64,000 bases of DNA from DATNBU01 sp964476185 (GTDB lineage Bacteria > Desulfobacterota > Binatia > UBA1149 > CAITLU01). The DNA lies in assembly GCA_964476185.1 (NCBI GenBank), contig CAYYZO010000008.1, forward strand, positions 1 through 64,000, written 5' to 3'. The notes below the pieces were generated by a model. It saw nothing but the letters and a program-made list of their open reading frames with translations. It searched no databases and was not told where the DNA came from. Below, piece by piece: positions 61,765 through 64,000 of this stretch. A program made the translations under genes and the position numbers. Position 1 is the first letter of the stretch, and each line of letters opens with the position of its first letter.

Positions 61765-62538
61765 ATGTCGGGCGCGCAAGAAGGAACGGGACGCGGTCGT
61801 CCGGTCGTCGTGATCCCCTGTTTCAACGAGGCCGCGCGCCTGGATGCGGTCGAGGTCCTGCGACTCGCGGAGGAAGTGGACGTGTGGCTCGTCGACGACG
61901 GCTCCACCGATGCCACCCGCGAGGTCATCGATTCGATCGCGGACCGCTCCGGAGGCGGGGTACGCGCGACCGGGAACCCGCGGAACCTGGGCAAGGCGGA
62001 AACCGTGCGCCGGCACCTGCTGGAGGCGTCCACCGAGGGGGCGGCCGTCGTCGGTTTCCTCGACGCGGACCTCGCCACCCCGGTCGACGAGATGCTCGCG
62101 CTGCTTCGACTCCTCGCCAATACCGATGCGGAAGCCGTTACCGCCGCACGCGTCGCCCTCTCCGGACGCGACATCCGGCGCTCGCCCGTGCGGCACTACA
62201 CCGGTCGCGTCTTTTCCACGATCGCCTCCCTCGCGCTCGGCGTTCCGTATTACGACACCCAGTGCGGCGCGAAGGCGTTCCGCTCGGGACCGGCGCTGAC
62301 CGCCGCGCTGTCCGAGCCGTTCCTGTCGCGCTGGGCTTTCGACGTGGAGTTGATCGGCAGGTTGCTCGCCGGGGCCGGCCCCGTTCGAGCGGTCGACCCC
62401 AGCCGCCTGGTCGAGCATCCGCTCGCGACCTGGCACGACATCGCCGGCTCGAAGCTGTCGATCCGCGAAGCATGGATGTCGCTGCTGCAACTGATCGCCA
62501 TCTGGCGTGATCTGGCACGACGGCGGAGATGCGAGTGA
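61765..62538 (+). CDS. family 2 glycosyltransferase (polyprenyl-phosphate sugar synthase-like)
   Basis: The 257-residue protein is a GT-A glycosyltransferase like dolichyl-phosphate glucosyltransferase. It has VVVIPCFNEAARLD, VWLVDDGSTDATREVID, NLGKAETVRRHLLEA and the DXD-like GFLDADLATPVDEM near residues 92-105. YYDTQCGAKAFRSG is characteristic of that subfamily. It probably charges a polyprenyl phosphate with a sugar used by the surrounding GT-C enzymes, an attractive but unproven link. Its end overlaps the next gene by ten bases. Confidence 0.85.
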   Translation: MSGAQEGTGRGRPVVVIPCFNEAARLDAVEVLRLAEEVDVWLVDDGSTDATREVIDSIADRSGGGVRATGNPRNLGKAETVRRHLLEASTEGAAVVGFLDADLATPVDEMLALLRLLANTDAEAVTAARVALSGRDIRRSPVRHYTGRVFSTIASLALGVPYYDTQCGAKAFRSGPALTAALSEPFLSRWAFDVELIGRLLAGAGPVRAVDPSRLVEHPLATWHDIAGSKLSIREAWMSLLQLIAIWRDLARRRRCE

Positions 62539-63803
62539 GCACATCCGCCCCCGGACGCCTGCTCGAGGAGTTGCGCTCGGCCCTCGACCGCTTGACGCGG
62601 CCCCCGCTGGTCACTGCCGCGGCGGCCGGGATCTTCGTCCTGCTGTTCGGAATCGTCCTGCGTCACCTCTGGGGGCTCGAGCCGCCGTCCGGCGGCGAGA
62701 TCGAGACGGGCACCGGCGATTTCCTGGCGTTCTGGACCGGCGCCGTGACGCTGCACGAGGGGCGCGCGACCGAACTGTACAGCTATTCCGCGCAGCAGGC
62801 CCTGCAGGCGCGATTGCTCGGCGGCGCGCCCACCGGGTTCCAGCCTTACCTGAACCCACCCCTTCTGGCCGTCCTTCTCGAGCCGCTCGTGCCGCTCGGC
62901 TACGTCCGCGCGTTCTACGTCTACGATCTGGCGAGCGCGCTGCTCCTCCTGCTCGGCCTGTTCGCGCTGCTGCGACTGCTCCCCGTCGTCCGAAGCGCCG
63001 GCGGCGGCCTCCTAGCCACCGTGTTCCTCGTGGCCGGTTACCAGCCCATGCTGCAGACGACCCTCGGCGGGCAGAACACCGCGATCACGTTCGCGCTGCT
63101 CTGCGCGCTCGCGCTCGCGTTGCGAGGATCCTCCGCCGTTCCCGCCGCGGTGGCGCTCGGGCTGCTGACCTACAAGCCCCAGTACGCGATCGGCGCCGGG
63201 CTCGCGTTGGCCATGGCCGGACGCTGGACGGTGCTCGTCGGCAGCGGTCTGCTCGCGCTCCTTCACTACGCGCTCGGAGCCTGGAAGATCGGAGCCCTGT
63301 GGCCGCTCGCCATGCTCGAGTTCATGAAGGACTATCGCCCCCACGAGATCGCCGAGAACGCCGACACCCATTTCTCTTGGGTGAGGACGGCGGACTTCCT
63401 GCTGCCTTCACCGTTCGACACCGCGGCAGCGGCGGTCGGCGTGTTCCTCGTGCTGGCGCTCTGGTGGCGTCATCGTGACCTCGGGAAACAGGCGACGGGT
63501 CCGTGGGTCGCCCTCGTCGTGACGGGCACGATGCTGATCAGTCCGCACCAGCAGTACTACGACGCGGCACTGCTGACGCTGCCGGCCGCGCTGCTCGTCG
63601 AGCATCGACTACGGCGCACGGGCGGCCTGCCGCTCGCGATCCGCGTCGCCCTGGCGGCCGCGTGGGTGGGGTATCCCGCCTGGCGTTGGGGCGCCGAGCT
63701 GCACGTGCAGCCGCTGTTCCTGCTTCTGCTCGGCCTCGCGACGTGGGCGGTTCGCGAATGCTCCGCCGACCCGCCGAACCAGGCGGCGGAGCGCTCGCCC
63801 TGA
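62529..63803 (+). CDS. GT87 (DUF2029) family membrane glycosyltransferase
   Basis: The 424-residue protein has about ten helices with GT87 features: GTGDFLAFWTGAVTLHEGRA in the first loop, FQPYLNPPLLAVLLEPLVP, LGGQNTAITFALLCAL, GLLTYKPQYAIGAGLAL and ISPHQQYYDAALLTLPAAL. It is a second GT87 enzyme in this cluster and is translated with the upstream polyprenyl-phosphate synthase-like gene through a ten-base overlap. Together they may form a donor-making and donor-using pair. Confidence 0.85.
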   Translation: MRVSTSAPGRLLEELRSALDRLTRPPLVTAAAAGIFVLLFGIVLRHLWGLEPPSGGEIETGTGDFLAFWTGAVTLHEGRATELYSYSAQQALQARLLGGAPTGFQPYLNPPLLAVLLEPLVPLGYVRAFYVYDLASALLLLLGLFALLRLLPVVRSAGGGLLATVFLVAGYQPMLQTTLGGQNTAITFALLCALALALRGSSAVPAAVALGLLTYKPQYAIGAGLALAMAGRWTVLVGSGLLALLHYALGAWKIGALWPLAMLEFMKDYRPHEIAENADTHFSWVRTADFLLPSPFDTAAAAVGVFLVLALWWRHRDLGKQATGPWVALVVTGTMLISPHQQYYDAALLTLPAALLVEHRLRRTGGLPLAIRVALAAAWVGYPAWRWGAELHVQPLFLLLLGLATWAVRECSADPPNQAAERSP

Positions 63804-64000
63804 GCCCGGATTCGCCGAGCTTCGAGTCGCCGATCACGACGGTACGGATCACGCTCGAAGCACGCGCCAGACAGTCCCCCGGTCGTCGCGAAGCGCACCG
63901 CCCGCGCCCGGAATCGCCCGCCGGCCCGCCCGCGCGCGCCGCGCGCCTGTTCCCTCGTGCCGCTACGTGGTCATCCGGCGCAGCGAGAGCCAGGCCGCCC
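63804..64000. other. right-edge region without a supported gene
   Basis: The last 197 bases hold no full gene that I can support. On the minus strand the final 38 bases could encode a C-terminal end reading AAWLSLRRMTT with a TAG at 63963-63965, but too little is visible to judge. Confidence 0.4.

Overview
The window is GC-rich, densely packed bacterial chromosome. One 100-N run (46070-46169) marks it as a scaffold from a draft or metagenome assembly. Two ribosomal and translation blocks have gene orders familiar from deltaproteobacteria (Desulfobacterota and relatives): thrS-infC-rpmI-rplT-pheS-pheT-ihfA-merR, and ispE-tRNA-Gln-prs-rplY-pth-...-rpsF-rpsR-rplI. Together with DUF1329, DUF3047, an F420-type flavoprotein and NADH dehydrogenase genes, this suggests a deltaproteobacterial-grade organism, possibly Binatota-like. 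The placement is inference from gene order and family content; no marker phylogeny was possible.

Layout. 1-5.5 kb (minus strand): tRNA-Arg(CCT), an FRG-domain protein, a DUF3047 protein with a CxxCH motif, an amidase, a GT2 glycosyltransferase and a ferritin-like protein. 5.7-7.65 kb: dnaA followed upstream by a 521-bp non-coding region that is the best origin candidate here. 7.6-17 kb: complex I genes nuoG, nuoF, nuoB and a separated nuoI, interleaved with trmB, a split transketolase, a histidine phosphatase and a rhodanese-MoeB fusion. 17-26 kb: a GST, a HEAT-repeat secreted protein, a 1291-aa secreted CehA/McbA-type PHP protein, an F420-hydrogenase beta-type protein, apt, surE and tRNA-Pro. 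26.3-35.4 kb: amtB and the thrS-to-merR block, with infC starting at an ATA codon and a 31-nt tandem repeat between rpmI and rplT.

35.6-44.4 kb: an AI-2E-type permease, a DUF1329 protein directly downstream of rplI, and the rpsF/rpsR/rplI and ispE/prs/rplY/pth block. Between pth and rpsF sits a membrane protein that looks like an end-to-end membrane pyrophosphatase (HppA) that has lost its catalytic loops. 44.5-51.8 kb (plus strand): suhB, tRNA-Arg(CCG), a lipoprotein, rpsU, a zinc ribbon protein and cysC. These are followed by a translationally coupled cytochrome-oxidase assembly set: cupredoxin-like protein, small membrane protein, ctaB, ABC ATPase, ABC permease and SCO. 51.8-63.8 kb: a cluster of polytopic GT-C/GT87-like membrane proteins with a GT2 and an SGNH protein, probably for surface glycan or lipid glycosylation.

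Many junctions use a GTGA or ATGA start/stop overlap, which points to translational coupling. I saw no insertion sequences, prophage genes or CRISPR arrays. The most unusual items are the catalytically stripped HppA homologue inside a ribosomal gene block, the ATA-initiated infC overlapping the thrS stop, the tandem repeat before rplT, and the altered DNA-contact motif in DnaA.
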